This document shows, one piece after another, positions 43,250 through 56,297 of a stretch of DNA of 64,000 nucleotides. Source of the stretch: Protopterus annectens. Lineage: Eukaryota > Chordata > Ceratodontiformes > Protopteridae. The notes under the pieces were generated by a model. It ran no database searches and was not told where the DNA came from. It was given only the letters and a program-made list of their open reading frames with translations. The translations under genes and the position numbers were made by a program. Position 1 is the first letter of the stretch, and every line of letters begins with the position of its first letter. The DNA lies in NCBI RefSeq assembly GCF_019279795.1, contig NC_056740.1:225239111-225303110 (forward strand), read 5' to 3'.

Positions 43250-45760
43250 CTATCACAAATAATAAACTAAAAATATCAGCACAGGCAGTAAAACATAGAA
43301 GATGCACAGATAAATATAAAGAAAAAGTACAAAATAAGCAATTTATTGATGACCCAAAAATGTTTTATAGAGAATTGGGAAACAAGGTAAAAGGAACTGA
43401 AAGACCAGAAACAAAAAAAAAAAAAAAAAGAAGAAGAAATAGACACATTTTGGAGAAATATTTTTGAAGAACCTGTGGAACATAACAAAGATGGTAAATG
43501 GATAGAAAAGGTAAAAGAAAGAATAAGAAGTTTAAAGGTACAGGATATGAAATGGGATAAAGTAATGTCCAGAGAGAGTGAAACAAAGTTAAGAAAAGCC
43601 TCTAATTGGAAAATCCCAGGCTCAGATGCAGAACCTAACTTCTGTCTAAAAGTATTAACATCTTTGCACAAAGATTTAGCCATGCGTAAGAACTATTTAT
43701 ATAAGCACCCCGAACAGACAACAGCCTGGCTAACAACAATAAAAACAATGCTCCTACTTAAGACTGAACCTGCAAGCTACCCTAAAAACTATAGACCAAT
43801 AACTTGCCTTTTGACAACATACAAACAAGACACTGGAATTAATGCCGCCAGAGTTTATAGTCATTTAGAAGAAAACTCAATTATGGCAATAGAACAAAAG
43901 GGTAATAAAAAAAAGTCATATGGAACAAAGAATCCTTTGTTGTTAAAGTCACAGTGGAGAACTGTAAAAAGGGGAAGAATCTAAGTATGGCACGGATAGA
44001 CTATAAAAAAGCATTTGACAGTATCCCACATTCATGGATAGAATAGTGCTTAACAATTTACAAAATACACCCTACACTGATAAACTACATCACAGTGACG
44101 ATGAAACAGTGGCAAACCACTTTACAGTTAAGCAATGAGAAAGGACAAATTATTATTCCAGGGATAAAAATCCCAAGGGGGATATTCCAGAGTGACTCTC
44201 TGTCACTGCTGCTCTTTTGCCTCGCCCTTAACCCATTAAGCTGTCTGCTTAACAGATTAGGTCAAGGCTATAATTTGGATCCCAGAAAGCAAAAAAGTAT
44301 AAAGACTTCTCATCTTCTCTTTGTTGAAAACTTTTTCAGATGATATAAGAATGTCATTTGATCTTGATAAATGTGCAAAAGCACCATTAAAGCCGGAAAG
44401 CTGTAGAAGAAAACATCAGTTTACGACAAAAATGTGATATAAAAGAACTTTAGCAAGAGGGAGTGTATAAATATTTGGGAATTGATGAAGGATCAACAAT
44501 AAAGCATGATCAAATGTGAACAAAACTCAGTAAGGAATATTTAGGAAGACTTAAATGAATCCTGAAAACAGCATTGACATCTAGGAACAAGTTCAAGCTA
44601 TAAACCAATTTGCTCTTCCTGTCTTAACTTACAGTTTTGGAGTGACTGACTGGCCCCAAAATGTGTTAGACAGATTAGACAGGAAAACAAGAAGAATGTT
44701 TCATGCTCATCAAATAATTAATAAAAATCAGTGCATACCAAGATTATATACAGTATTCCCTGTTTACGAAGGAGGTATGGGCCTCCTTGAAATTGATTAC
44801 ATGTATAGATCTGCAATTACGGGACTGCATACATATCTGCTGACATCACAAGACCCAAACATAGTGCAAGTTTTGAAACATGAGGAGAATAAATCTAAGA
44901 TGTCTTCCAGTCTTAGTCTAGCAGAAGCATATCGGTGTCAAGCAAGAATGGAAATCAAACCAGAAGTAGATAAAAATCAGGCAGCAACTGAATGCCAAAA
45001 AACAAAAGAAATAATATAGTGAGAAGGCTCAGACAGGAAGGCAAGAAATGTGGAAAAAGCATAAATTTAGTTGTACGTATACTCCTGGAACAAGCTCATG
45101 TTGATCAGTATCGAATGCAGGGATGGTTAAGGAAAGGTGAATTCAAGTCAAATCATATTGGTGGCCCAAGATAGTGAACTATGTACATGTTGGTTTACAA
45201 AGTCCATTGAACATGTGGGAGAATCAGACAACTATAGATTTTGTAAAACAGAACTGGAAACAGTTGCACACCTTGTTGCTGGTTGTGACATACTAATGGC
45301 AGAAGGACTGTATACTGAAAGGCATAATAATGTGGCAAGAGTGCTGCACTGTGGATTGTGCAAACATTATAATATTAAAATATCTGAAAAGCACTGGAAA
45401 CATGAGCCACAAAGCATTATAGAAAATGATGAAGTCTACATCAAATGGGATCACCCATTACCAACAGTTCAAAATATAGATGTGAGAAAACCAGATATAG
45501 TGGTCCATGAAAAGATGACGAAAGTAGCATTGATCATTGAAATCACTACACCCAGTGACTACAGTGTCTTACGTACAGAGAGACAAAAAGTCATAAAATA
45601 TCAGGATTTGTAGGCAAAAGTAAGAGCAATGTGGAAGAAAGATACCCAGACAGTTCCAATAACAGTAGGAGCAATGGGTCTTAAAAAAAGAATCTACAAT
45701 CATTTTTAGATATGTTACCGATACATGTAACGCCATACGAATTGCAGAAGGACTAATTAC
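43250..45760 (+). mobile_element. LINE with RT and C-terminal restriction-like endonuclease, decayed
   Basis: N-terminal RT region: KASNWKIPGSDAEPNFCLK (43600) and YPKNYRPITCLLTTYK (43780). RT core: IDYKKAFDSIPHSWI (43993), IPRGIFQSDSLSLLLFCLAL (44170; usual RGIFQGDSLSPLLF) and HLLFVENF where YMDD or similar is expected (44315), so the palm is inactive. C-terminal zinc knuckle-like AHLVAGCDILMAEGLYTERHNNVA (shown in parts, 45270-45340), then a PD-(D/E)XK nuclease with KPDIVVHEK and ALIIEITTP (45490-45555) and KYQDL. This order fits early-branching LINEs (R2/R4/NeSL/Hero type); I cannot place the clade. Many stops and frameshifts. Confidence 0.8.
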
Positions 45761-46490
45761 TGGGCACAATGCGGGTGTTGCGAAGAGTACTTCTGGATGA
45801 CATCAAAGATTGAAACAATACTAATTTCATGAACTTTAACCATACTTTGACTTAAGAATTGGGTCCATTCCCATCATGGAATTAGAAACCCAAAAGATTT
45901 GGAGAAATTAAAGAGGAAGAAGGTGTAAGAATATTATGCAGTATATGGTAAGAGACCCTATTTATGGTGAGTTGCACATGTACAAAATTCCAGTGGGTCA
46001 TACACTTTAGTCTGCATGTGAGGTTGTATTTAAAAACATTGCCAAATGCCTCAGAGCTTGTAGGTTATGGGCCAAGTATTGTGCAACTGCGATGCTTAAA
46101 CAGCAGTGGAGATTTGATAAAGAAAACACAAACAAGGCCCTGTGGCCAATCAAAAACAGCACACTCTTCTTTCCTTTACACAGTCCCGGGCCAGAAAATG
46201 ACTCAGGTCCCCTCTACTCTCACTAAAGTGGAACCAAGGCAGTTTTAACTAAAGACTGTAAAAAAGGTCAACAAATGCAGATATTCAACATGGAAACACA
46301 CACTTAATTAAAAACAAGTGCCAAAACAATGAATACGGTAATGCAAGTCTTAGCTTTTGTAGAGTTTAGCAGAAACCAGCAACACTCTTCTAATTAAATA
46401 GAGTGATCACCAAACATTGCCAAACGTCTCAGGCACAGAGATTCAAATTTTTAAACAAACTAGCCTTCTAGCCAATCAATAAAGGCATGC
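45761..46490. other. Probable 3' untranslated part of the LINE and unrecognised DNA
   Basis: The first 150-200 bp could be the LINE's 3' region; no terminal repeat or tail is evident. No gene in the rest. Confidence 0.35.
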
Positions 46491-46905
46491 TAAGACTTAA
46501 AACATCAATGTCCAGTTCAGAAGGGCATATGCTATCCTCTCATTTCACAAGAGTATAGACCACAAACCTTTCTAATGTAAAATAACTGGTTTTGAGACCA
46601 AGTGCTTAAATCAGAATAAAGACATGTAGAATAACAGGCACAATAAGTCTTCACCAGTAGCTCCCAGCTCAGAAGGATGGAGGCTACCCTCTCCTCCCAC
46701 AAGAGTACAGACCACACATTTTCTTGATGTAAATTAACTAGTTTAGAGCCCAAGTGTTTAAACCAAAACAAAGACACTTTTAGAATAACAGACACAATAA
46801 GTCTTCAAAAAGCAATTCCCAACTCAGAAGGATGTAAGCTACCTCTCCTGCCACAAGCACAAGTGCTTAAATCAAGAGGCTTAGAATATCAGTTACAATG
46901 TAATC
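46491..46905. repeat. Three imperfect tandem units of about 154 bp
   Basis: Unit ends with CACAATAAGTCTTCA at 46640 and 46794. Units 1 and 2 are complete; unit 3 (46810-46905) has an internal deletion. Shared blocks: CAGAAGGATG, CACAAGAGTA, CAAGTGTTTAAA-like. Confidence 0.8.
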
Positions 46906-47589
46906 AGGCTACTAAAAACAGTAATAAATGCATTTTAAAAATGTGCAACAAAAAGCTAAACAAAGTAAGAATAAGCACAAATACAGTAAGAGCGCCTGAA
47001 TAAAGTGTATTTTTGTTGTTGTTTGCTTTTACTAAGTAGGAAGATGGAAAACAGAATATAATTCAAGTTTAAGATACTAAAGGGGTGGGGGCTTCCCAGT
47101 TGATCTCTCAGTGCTCAGTAGAATGTGCTGATGAGATGAGACTGGGAGGAGTGTACAAAGTCAGATTTATAGTAGGAGAAGGCAACTCATAAGCTACCAA
47201 ATAAATTGAATCACACAGAGATCAGCAATACTTTTGCAGACAACAGCATGTCATGCAGCAGTACAGCTAAAGATGCCACTAAATACTTGTAGCTAAATGA
47301 GGGATGCTGTTTCTCAGTTCTACCCTCTAATTAGCTGGATTTTATTCACTGTCTGCAAAATAATTATTTTCTAACTGACTCTAGCCAAGATCTCTTAAAA
47401 CTCCAAAAAGAACAAAAAAATAAAACAAAACAAAACAAAATGCAATATAAGAGTAAAAATAATAAAAAAATGGAAGTAACCAAACCTTAAATGAATAACT
47501 CCAGCCTAAAATAAAGTGCCGACAGAGATCATTAATACTTAGGTAGAAAACAAGTCACACAGTACTTTGTTTTCTGACTATATTGTCTG
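46906..47589. other. Unrecognised AT-rich DNA
   Basis: No gene or clear repeat; may belong to the gag-bearing element on its right, but no protease or polymerase trace was seen. Confidence 0.4.
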
Positions 47590-48330
47590 CCACATACAGT
47601 GCTTGGTTAACAATTTCATGACTGCCTAAACTGAGTCACTTGAGACAAACCTTCTGAATCTATTCCTGTATTGCTGGTAATAAGCCTTCAACAAATGTTG
47701 CTGACAGCCCACTAACTGTTGCTCCCTCTGTAGGTTCTGGGTACCCAGAAACAGCTCCGAACACATATATCATGAGCTGGAGATACACATCAATAGATTC
47801 TTTCTGTACAACTGCCTTAATTCTTGTCCAATTATGTGATGGATAGCATGCTGTAGTGACTGCTTTCTGCAAATTATCTCTTGCAGTTAGAAACCTGTCA
47901 ACTATGTATTTTTGAATATTATCTGTTATAGCTGACTTTTCTCATATTTTTCTGAAAACATCTGGAGGTTTGGAGGCTTTTAAAACTGCAAGTAAGTCTT
48001 CAATAGTAGGGTTTTGTAATGCATATGTCCTTCGAAAAGTTTAGCATATTTAGTTGTGAGTGTTTGCTTAGGAAAGAGAGAATCTTCAATAGTTTGAAAA
48101 TCTACTGCAGTCCACAGGCCCTTATAGTAGGCTCAGCATCCCAGTCCTGGGTTGCTGCAGAATTAGGTATCTCTCTCAAAGGACGAATCTGAGTATCAGA
48201 TAGTGTGTTAGTGGTGGGAGTGTCATATCAAAGGATGAAAAGGAATTTGACGCATCCTGAAAGCTTTGTTTAGGAGGTGGGTTCCACCTATGTTCCTCTC
48301 CATCAGTTATTATTGGAAACTGCATAGCTG
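47590..48330 (-). pseudogene. Endogenous retrovirus gag (capsid) relic
   Basis: On the minus strand, traces in the order expected for gag: IRPLREIP (about 48190) near the start of capsid, then further right in the protein a C-terminal capsid-like part in the frame 47660-47872, with HNWTRIKAVVQKE and a later FVEGLLPAIQ motif. Such W-x-x-I-x-x-x-x-Q and FVxGL-type patterns occur in capsid C-terminal regions of retroviruses. The sequence is broken by many stops and no LTR, pro or pol was found. It is an old, inactive copy; I recognise it only by pattern. Confidence 0.4.
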
Positions 48331-48399
48331 GCTTTTTAAACTTCTATAGAGTTGTTTGTCTTAGAAGGGGTGCTTTTATTGCCAACTCATTTTAATTTA

Positions 48400-51300
48400 C
48401 CTATATGTTTTGTCCCAGATGCATGCTTGTGTTTTTTATATAACTGTCTCTCCTTATTTGCTATTCTCATTAAAATTTAATCAGAATATCAAACAGCATG
48501 TTGTCCCAGTCCCCTTCAATAATCACACATCACACCAAATGACATTTGATAACCTTTATTAAAATTCCATAAACATAACTTCATTGACCAACTAATATTT
48601 TCATTTATTAATTACAACATAAACATCCATATAGCAGTTGACTTAGGGCAGTGTGGCCTTGCTACCCTGACCAAGTAAGCAGCATCCTTACCTCTACTCT
48701 CTTACTTATCAAGTAGCATCCAATCACAAACTTAAATTTCCCAACATCCATATAACAATTAACTTAGGGCAGCATGACCCCACTCACCTTGACCAAGTAA
48801 GCAGCAACCGCTCACTTGCATTTCCCAATTCATTGAAATGAACCTCTAACACCAGAGGGGGAACAAAAGAGGGACAAGCCTGGCCCTCTTCTCCACCCAC
48901 CAGCCTGACCAGGCTGTTCTCCCTCCTTCATTCCAAAACTTCCAACAAACCTTCCAAAACAAACCTAACCATACATAAAGGTTGAACTAAAGTCATTTGG
49001 TGTACACCATACCCTCTGAACCAATCTGAATCCCTGTTATCAACCTCCTAGTACCTTAACATACAAATCACAAAGCAACCAGTTGTCTAAATAGCTGAAC
49101 TTAAACTGATGATCTCTCCCCCAGAGCCAAAATAACCATGGTACTACCCCTGACCACACAATATCCATACCTTGATGTAACCTTTTTAAATCACCAGTTC
49201 CTCTTATCCTTCCAACTGTAACTCCAGAATTATTCCCACATCATAACCTGGCAAATGTACCACAAAGAATGTAAGGGACTGCAATGCATCTGAAACAATG
49301 CAAACCCAATTGTGTGCTGCCTGGCCTAACTGCAGCCCCCTTTAGCCTCCCCAACAGATATAAGAATGGCCAAAAGAGATTTTTTTTAAATGAATTCTCC
49401 TTCCTCACTAAATCCAGTGGCCCACCAATGCACCCAAAATGAGTGGAAAACCTCTCTCCCAGAAAACCAACACACCAAAAGCTCTACACATTATATATAC
49501 AAACTGATTATGCTTTCAATTAATCCATTTAAAGTTTTATCTGACATAACATTACCCCCAAACTGACATTTCAACCTGATCCTTGATACCTGGGCCAGTA
49601 ATGCAACCTAATCATTCTCCCAAACTATAATGCCAGCAAATCAGGTGTACCATCTGCATCTACCTCCAAAGTCACAAAGTCACATGCTCTCTAGCTGCCA
49701 TGTACGCCCCTGTGGCCTACCAACTCCATTCTCCTGAAACAACACAATCATGAACTATCCTGCCATGGCCACAACTTCACTGCTCATCAGTCTTGCACTG
49801 CTGCCCACTCACTAGGCATATGTTAGTGTTGTTCTTCCTGTAACCTTGCTCCACCAAGATTAACTTTCCAAAAAATATACAACTCCTTTACATACTTATC
49901 AGCTTCTTTGACCAAGAAATCTGGACAAAGCCATAAACAAAAGCAGGGCAAAGCTCAAAATAGGACAATTTAAAATATTGCTGTCACAAACTTAGAAAGA
50001 TAGAACAGTTTGCAGTAGCATGCATTTTCTGAAGGGAATTCTCTTACTTCAAACTTTAATGATTTGACACTAATTGCCAGAAAAACAGAATTTTATGAAC
50101 AGCCCAAAAATGCAAGGCCAAAATTTGGCCAATCTGGGAAAAAAATGCACAGTAGAGATATGCTCTTTTACCTGATTCCTCCATGAACTAGTTCCTGAAA
50201 AATCACCTATGATGCCCAGCAATGAAGTACTCTGGCAACATCTCATACCTGAAAGGTAACACTGCTACAACAACTGTGCTCCTGATTAATGTGCTGACTG
50301 CTTTAAAACCCCTACACACCTGCATAACCTTTAACACCCCAAATTTCACTAGTTCCTAATGAAAATCCTGGCTAGTACCCTAGCCACAGCATTCAAAGCT
50401 AACTTTAACCCCCCAAAACTCACTATTTCCTAGTGACAGCCTAGCTAGTACCCTAGCCAACTGCATCATCTCCTTCCCCAAGCATACTAATCCCCCATTG
50501 CTGTCATAGTCCTTGACCTAGGAAATGAAAAACTCCTTCTCAGACAAACCCCTCTACAAATGCACTAAAACTTACCTAGCTGCCACTACTCATGGTTACT
50601 GCATCAACGTTCCCATTACAGCAGTCAGTGTTCCCCACCTGCCCTGCCACTACCAGCCACAACACTACCCCTGATCCATAGCATGTCCTCAACTCCCCAC
50701 CAACAAATACACTTGGCCCCATCCCTAATTTTGTTGTGGTTCTCTCCATGCAGTTAGAGATGATGCACAAAGCCACACTGCCTGACTAGCAACCCCCCAC
50801 TCTGCCAAAGCCAATGCTGAGCTGCCCTAAACTTGGTGACATGATGTATGAAGTCATTGTGCAAAACTTCCCATCTAAAGCTTCCCAACAAAGGCCAATC
50901 CTGGTACTGGCAGCATTTGTATGAACACAAATCCCTACCCAAATTCCCCACCTAATATCTTCCTTCAGTGCTAAGCAGTTACTTGGTGTAATAAATACAC
51001 CCATCTACTTTGCTATGCAGTGTGCTCTCATGATAATGCCCCTACAACCTGATCCATTCCTATGAAAACCCCGGGTAACAGTAATGCAGCCTTCAATTCA
51101 CTCCTGCTGCTCCAAAATCAAAAACATTACCTTGCATCTGCTGGATTCCTTCCTGTAGCGTCTACTCAAGCCAAGAACCTCCCCACATTCAGATGGTCTA
51201 TTCCATCTTCCTTCTCTTCATCTTCTGTTCTCATTGGGCCCACTGCTGGAAAAAACTGACCTCATTGCATACTGCTTCAGTGGCCGGAACCTCCAAGACA

Positions 51301-52953
51301 GCCTCATCCTCACTTGTTGAGTCCACTTCCCTCAGGGCAGCTCTGCACTTCTGCCATCTGCAAAATAAAAGACAACTGTAACTGTATGAATTCCTTCTCT
51401 ACTAGAAGTAAGGAAGTCCTGGACAACTCACTGTAGTGATGTACCTCCCCTACTTAATGTGGAGCTATCAAGTCCTGAAAGATTCATGTATACACCACAC
51501 CAATTTGTTCCCACCCTGATTTCTAGCTTGAAGCACACACACAGAGATCCCCAGGACATGTTCACGATCAATTTAATAACTACCTTCTTTAAAAGGCTCC
51601 ACCCCTAATTCTGTAATACAAAGTAAAATTTTACAGTTAATAGCTACCACTCTGACCTACTGACCACCCTGTTGATGATTTGGTGGAGGGGTAATAGCCA
51701 TAGCTGTGGCTACCCCTGCCATCGGAGATTGCTAGTTGTCTCACCCTCTGGCTAAACTTTAGCTTGAAAGTTGGCCCTGTGATCAATGATGAGCCCCCTT
51801 GCCTCACCACAAACAAAGCACCAATGCCACAATTATGGTTTCAGAAGTTATTTAATCATTTATTTTATACATCCCTAACCACCTCATCATACTTCTCAAC
51901 TGTTCATATTATACCAACCTCTTAGAACAAGTTGGACAAGGCCACAAATAATGGTAAACAAAGGCTGAATAGGGACACTTATGAAATATTGCTCTTACAG
52001 ACTCAGAAAGTTGCCATGCTCAAAAGCTGGTAGAATAACTGGTCTTGGCTTAACATAAATTTGAAGCACCCACTATCTGCAAATATTACATTTAAGAACC
52101 TATCTGCCATTGATTCCTGACTTCAGTCATCAGCAATTTGCTAGTGCTTTCCAAAAAATCTCATTTTAAGAGAAATGGACCAAACTCTAAGCCAACCTGC
52201 ACTTTCTGCGAAAATCTGAAACATTTAATTAAACAGTGCCTTGCAGTGTTACAATTGCCAAATTAACCCCTCCACCCCATTTGTCCCCATAAAACTATGT
52301 AGATTTAGGACCCCAAAGCAAACTGAAAGGTAGCCAAGCCAAAGAGGAAAACATACATTGACTGAATGAGTTGTCATTTGAAACTGAAATGTATCTCATT
52401 ATCTGTTGACTACCTCAGATCATCCCAATTGCCAGAAGACCACAGCTTTAATAAGCAAAATCTGGACATTCTGGGAAGAACTGGACAGTTGAGAGGTAAA
52501 ATCTAAACTTATAAAATATATAGTGGCTTTTGGTCCCGATTACAGCCTCTGATCTACTGACATTACTACCCCTGTACACTTGAGAAGCAGGCTAATTCTC
52601 ATGTGATGGTTATCACACTGCCATGTATGCATGAGAGGCATCTGTTAACAATCAGCTTTCAGCCCACAATAATCCAGTCATGACTCCTTAAAACTGTCAA
52701 AACAAGAAGCCTATGCCAAAGCAGCAACCCTACAATTTGCTATTGACCTAGTTAACACTATAATTGGATAATTATTACACTGTGTAGATACTGGTAGAGG
52801 GGTAATAACTGTGGTTACCCCTGTTGTCAGAGATTATAAATATTGCACTTACCAACTTAGAAAATGGATAGCATAACGCAAATTGTGCTGCATGCCTCCC
52901 CAGAATGCCAATGTATGCCTTTATGTAGTGACTGCGACCCACACCTCATAAAA

Positions 52954-52962
<9 letters not shown>
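48400..52962. other. Long region of diverged local repeats, no gene
   Basis: Contains a twofold repeat of about 121 bp (48627 and 48748; CCATATA-CAGTTGACTTAGGGCAG type), a twofold repeat of about 67 bp (50338-50405 and 50406-50470; CTAGTACCCTAGCCA) and two copies of a 120-bp repeat at 49918 and 51931 whose third copy is at 54728. A short inverted motif AGGGGTAA/TTACCCCT occurs at 51687 and 52799. Frames are short and overlap; nothing looks coding. Confidence 0.5.

Positions 52963-53020
<58 letters not shown>
52963..53020. repeat. TA microsatellite, left of the foldback element
   Basis: (TA)n after an A-run; its counterpart lies at 53557-53608. Confidence 0.97.
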
Positions 53021-53023
<3 letters not shown>

Positions 53024-53553
53024 ATTCACTTCATAACACTGAAACTTCAAAATACTGAAACTCAAAATACTGAAACTTCAAAATACTGAAACTCAAAATA
53101 CTGAAACCAAAATACTGAAACTTCAAAATCTTGAAAACTCAAAATACTGAAACTCAAAATACTGAAAACACATATTATGCATAAACTCAGTTTAAACAAC
53201 ATAAATCATAACAATTTCTACCAAATATATGCAGGGGGGCAAGCCCCCCTGCACCCCACACCCCCCTGCTAATTAAATATATCAACTCCAAGATTGCACA
53301 TAGTGTAGTTAAGTGCAATCTTGGAGTAGATATATATAATTAGCAGGGGATGTGGAGGGTGCAGGGGGCTTGCCCCCCTGCATATATTTGGTAGAAATTG
53401 CTATGATTTATGTTGTTTAAGCTGAGTTTATGCATAATATGTGCTTTCAGTATTTTGAGTATTCAGTATTTTGAGCTTTCAGTATTTTGGTCTTCAGTAT
53501 TATGAAGTTTTGTCATTTTCAGTATTTTGAAGTTTCAGTGTTATGAAGTGAAT

Positions 53554-53556
<3 letters not shown>
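53021..53556. mobile_element. Large foldback element (536 bp) in a TA microsatellite
   Basis: Near-perfect symmetry: TGGATTCACTTCATAACACT at the left end and its complement ending GAATCCA at 53556. The outer arms contain a minisatellite (about nine units of CTGAAACTCAAAATA at 53036-53170; six or seven diverged complements at 53440-53540). The inner arms contain a C-run/G-run pair and end at CTCCAAGATTGCAC (53286-53299) and its complement (about 53312). Target TA is implied by the flanks. Confidence 0.85.

Positions 53557-53608
<52 letters not shown>
53557..53608. repeat. TA microsatellite, right of the foldback element
   Basis: (TA)n of similar length to the left one. Confidence 0.97.
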
Positions 53609-53612
<4 letters not shown>

Positions 53613-54318
53613 TCGAGGGAAAATCTGGCCATTCAGATGAAGTCTGTACAGTTGAGAGGTATACCACGACCCTACAGCCACTCCAGAACAACTGCTCCAT
53701 ACAGCAATTCTGAAGTTAATAGAATTGACAGGCTTGATTTAATATAAATTCCTGAAGGGCATGAATACAGTAATTCAAATGTCTGACATCATCTCCTAAA
53801 ATAAATTTCCAATAGTCTGCCATAAACCACAACATTATGAAAATGGCCCCAACGTCTGAGTAAAACAAAACTAGACCTTCTGCAAAAATCTGTACAGTTA
53901 AATATTGCAATTCATATCTTTCAACTACCTCTCAGCTGTCACTGGTGAATCGCACGTGCACAAATGACCATTGCTCGGAGTGCTCCATAGCTTATGAAAC
54001 CCTCCTTCTCATCAGAAAGCCGCACCAACAAATCGGGTTCTTTATACCAGCTACCTTGCTCTCTGTCTCATTAACTGCCATTTCAATGATTTACCAGAAG
54101 CCACAATTCAACTTTCTACAGGTATGCAATAAGAAATAAAGCAAGTTACACTCGCTCCCCCCTTTTTATTTATTAGTATTATTATTTTTACATTCTCTGA
54201 CTCCCACAGCAGTAAAGTAAATGTAGCTGTCCTGATGTGAAAAGGGGCTGCAATGAAAGCAAAACCAGGCTGTGCAGTCTTTGGAAAAGATGGCCAAAGA
54301 CTTTTTTTTTTCTCTTGT
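53609..54318. other. Unrecognised DNA
   Basis: Contains two instances of the dispersed motif ATCTGTACAGTT (53642 and 53888). No gene seen. Confidence 0.45.
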
Positions 54319-54326
54319 CTCCTAAC

Positions 54327-54640
54327 TAGGGTTGCAATTCTCCAGTAGTCTGAAAAACACTGTACAAACTCCTGTATTTTGTTTCAAAAAAGGAAACAGA
54401 CTATCGAAGTTTGTTTAATCAGCTGATTTACTATGCTTTTTTACAGAACAGCATAGTAAATTGGCTGAAAGCAGGCATCAGGAATGGAAAAAGAGGGCTT
54501 TCCCATTGGCCGATGTCATAGTGACATCACAAAACAGGAAGAACACAGTCAGGGAGTGGGTGGGAATGGGCGGGGTTATGGCTGATGCAAGGGGTGTGGC
54601 CTTACTCTGGTTTTAGCCACAACAAAAGGTGGCAACCCTA
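54327..54640. mobile_element. hAT-type MITE (314 bp)
   Basis: Ends TAGGGTTGC (54327) and GCAACCCTA (54640) are inverted repeats, flanked by an 8-bp target-site duplication CTCCTAAC (54319-54326) and CTCCTAAT (54641-54648), with one difference. The 8-bp duplication and TAGGG-type ends suggest the hAT superfamily. No coding frame. Confidence 0.75.
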
Positions 54641-54648
54641 CTCCTAAT

Positions 54649-56297
54649 CTACACAGTGGCAACTAACCGTCTACACTCTGTTGCACCACAAGCCACAGCT
54701 GAAAACGGTCTGCAGTTATGAAGCAAAGTCTGGACCAAGCCATAGCTACACGCAAAACAAAGACCCAAAATAGGAACAATTGTAAATATAGCTCTTACAG
54801 ACTTATAAAGCTGCTAGAATAATAGATTTTGCATTAGCATGAATTTCCTACTGGTATTACTTTTTTTTTTTTTTTTTGACATGTCTCCCCTAACAGATAG
54901 CCACGGCTACACCATAATTAGACTGCAAAGCTGAGATCCACAAGAATGTCACCACAGGCTCACACTCCTACAACAACTGATCTGCATTCTGGCCCTGCAA
55001 CCAGCCAGACACATTCACCATATGCCCCAGCTCATACCTATCAACCTCTTAGTGCTAGAAATCTGGCAAAAATCTGTACAATTGAGAAGTATGCTTCCGC
55101 CCCAAGCCCCTATATGACTCTGGTCATCCTGCCTTACTCTTCCCCCCTAACCTATGAGGTTAACATTCCTGAACTCCCTCCTGACCCTGATCAGTCCTGT
55201 TTATAACTATTGCATATGCATTGTTCTACAAATTGTTATAATAATTTCCTAACACTGTGAAATGATTTTAGAATGTACTTGCACTACTGATCACATCAAG
55301 ACAGCAACACATTATGTATCTGCCATGTGTTGTTAATAATTGTAATGGGGAAAAAAAATTATATAATCAGGTAACCATTACTCACCTCCACCTGCCCATT
55401 ACAATTAAACACCAAGGCCCACCTGACAACAATGTAAGTACAGGTCGTCTCGGACGTAAACCTGCAATCTAGCAAGTTCACGCCAAAATGTGATTCCTTA
55501 CCCAGTTACACTCTCACAAAACTTATTAAGCCCCTCCCTACACTTACCTCACTTTCTTCCAATCATCCTACTTTCTTATTTAACCCTTCCCCCAACTAGC
55601 TTCTTCCCTTACCCTCCCCCAAAACCCATTACTATTTCAATCTAAACCCCCAGCTGAAGATGCCCCTGGACAAATTGGTTTGTTACCAAACCTCATTTGC
55701 TATCATTGCTGCTGAAATCTAATGCTGTAAACTAATCCTTTGGGGATGGGCAGAAGTACTGGAAGTAACTTGGGAAGTATCAGGGAAATGGTAGGGGGGG
55801 GGTGTCTGCAAATCATTCCTCTTCCTGCTTTCCCAGAGGGGGATAGCTGTCTGGTTCACAAAAAGCAGAATGATCATAAGGTGGAGGGGAAGCTGAAGGA
55901 ATTAGAGGCTAGTCATTGTCAGATTAATCAGGTTAAGTTACATTTGCCTTTTTTAGCTGTTTTAGAGGATAAAGATCCCAGGTACCACAAGGTTTATCTT
56001 CTGAACTTTTCTGTACTGTATTTACTGTTCTATTAGCTGCCTGAAGATATATTTTGAATCCAGCTGAATTATGTTTTAGACATCTAACTAGATTTTCCTT
56101 ATTTTTAGATTCTTCTTGCCAGTTACCAAAAGCTGATCAACAAGAGGCCAGTACTTTATTTCCTTTCTGTTCAGTTTCTTTTCAAGATTCTCTAAAATAA
56201 ACTTGTCAAAAGTTATCCTCTCAGGGAAATGCAGTGAGTTCAGACCACTTTACTAAATACTTACAGCTGTCTCAGACAGATTTTGGGTTCATATTAT
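54649..56297. other. Unrecognised DNA
   Basis: Contains the third copy of the 120-bp repeat (54728-54855), a T-run (54862-54878) and a 98-codon frame at 55740-56036 for which I see no domain or homologue. No gene called. Confidence 0.4.

Noticed and set aside
52864..53058. Frames with Ile-Tyr runs
   Set aside because: Translation of the TA microsatellite.
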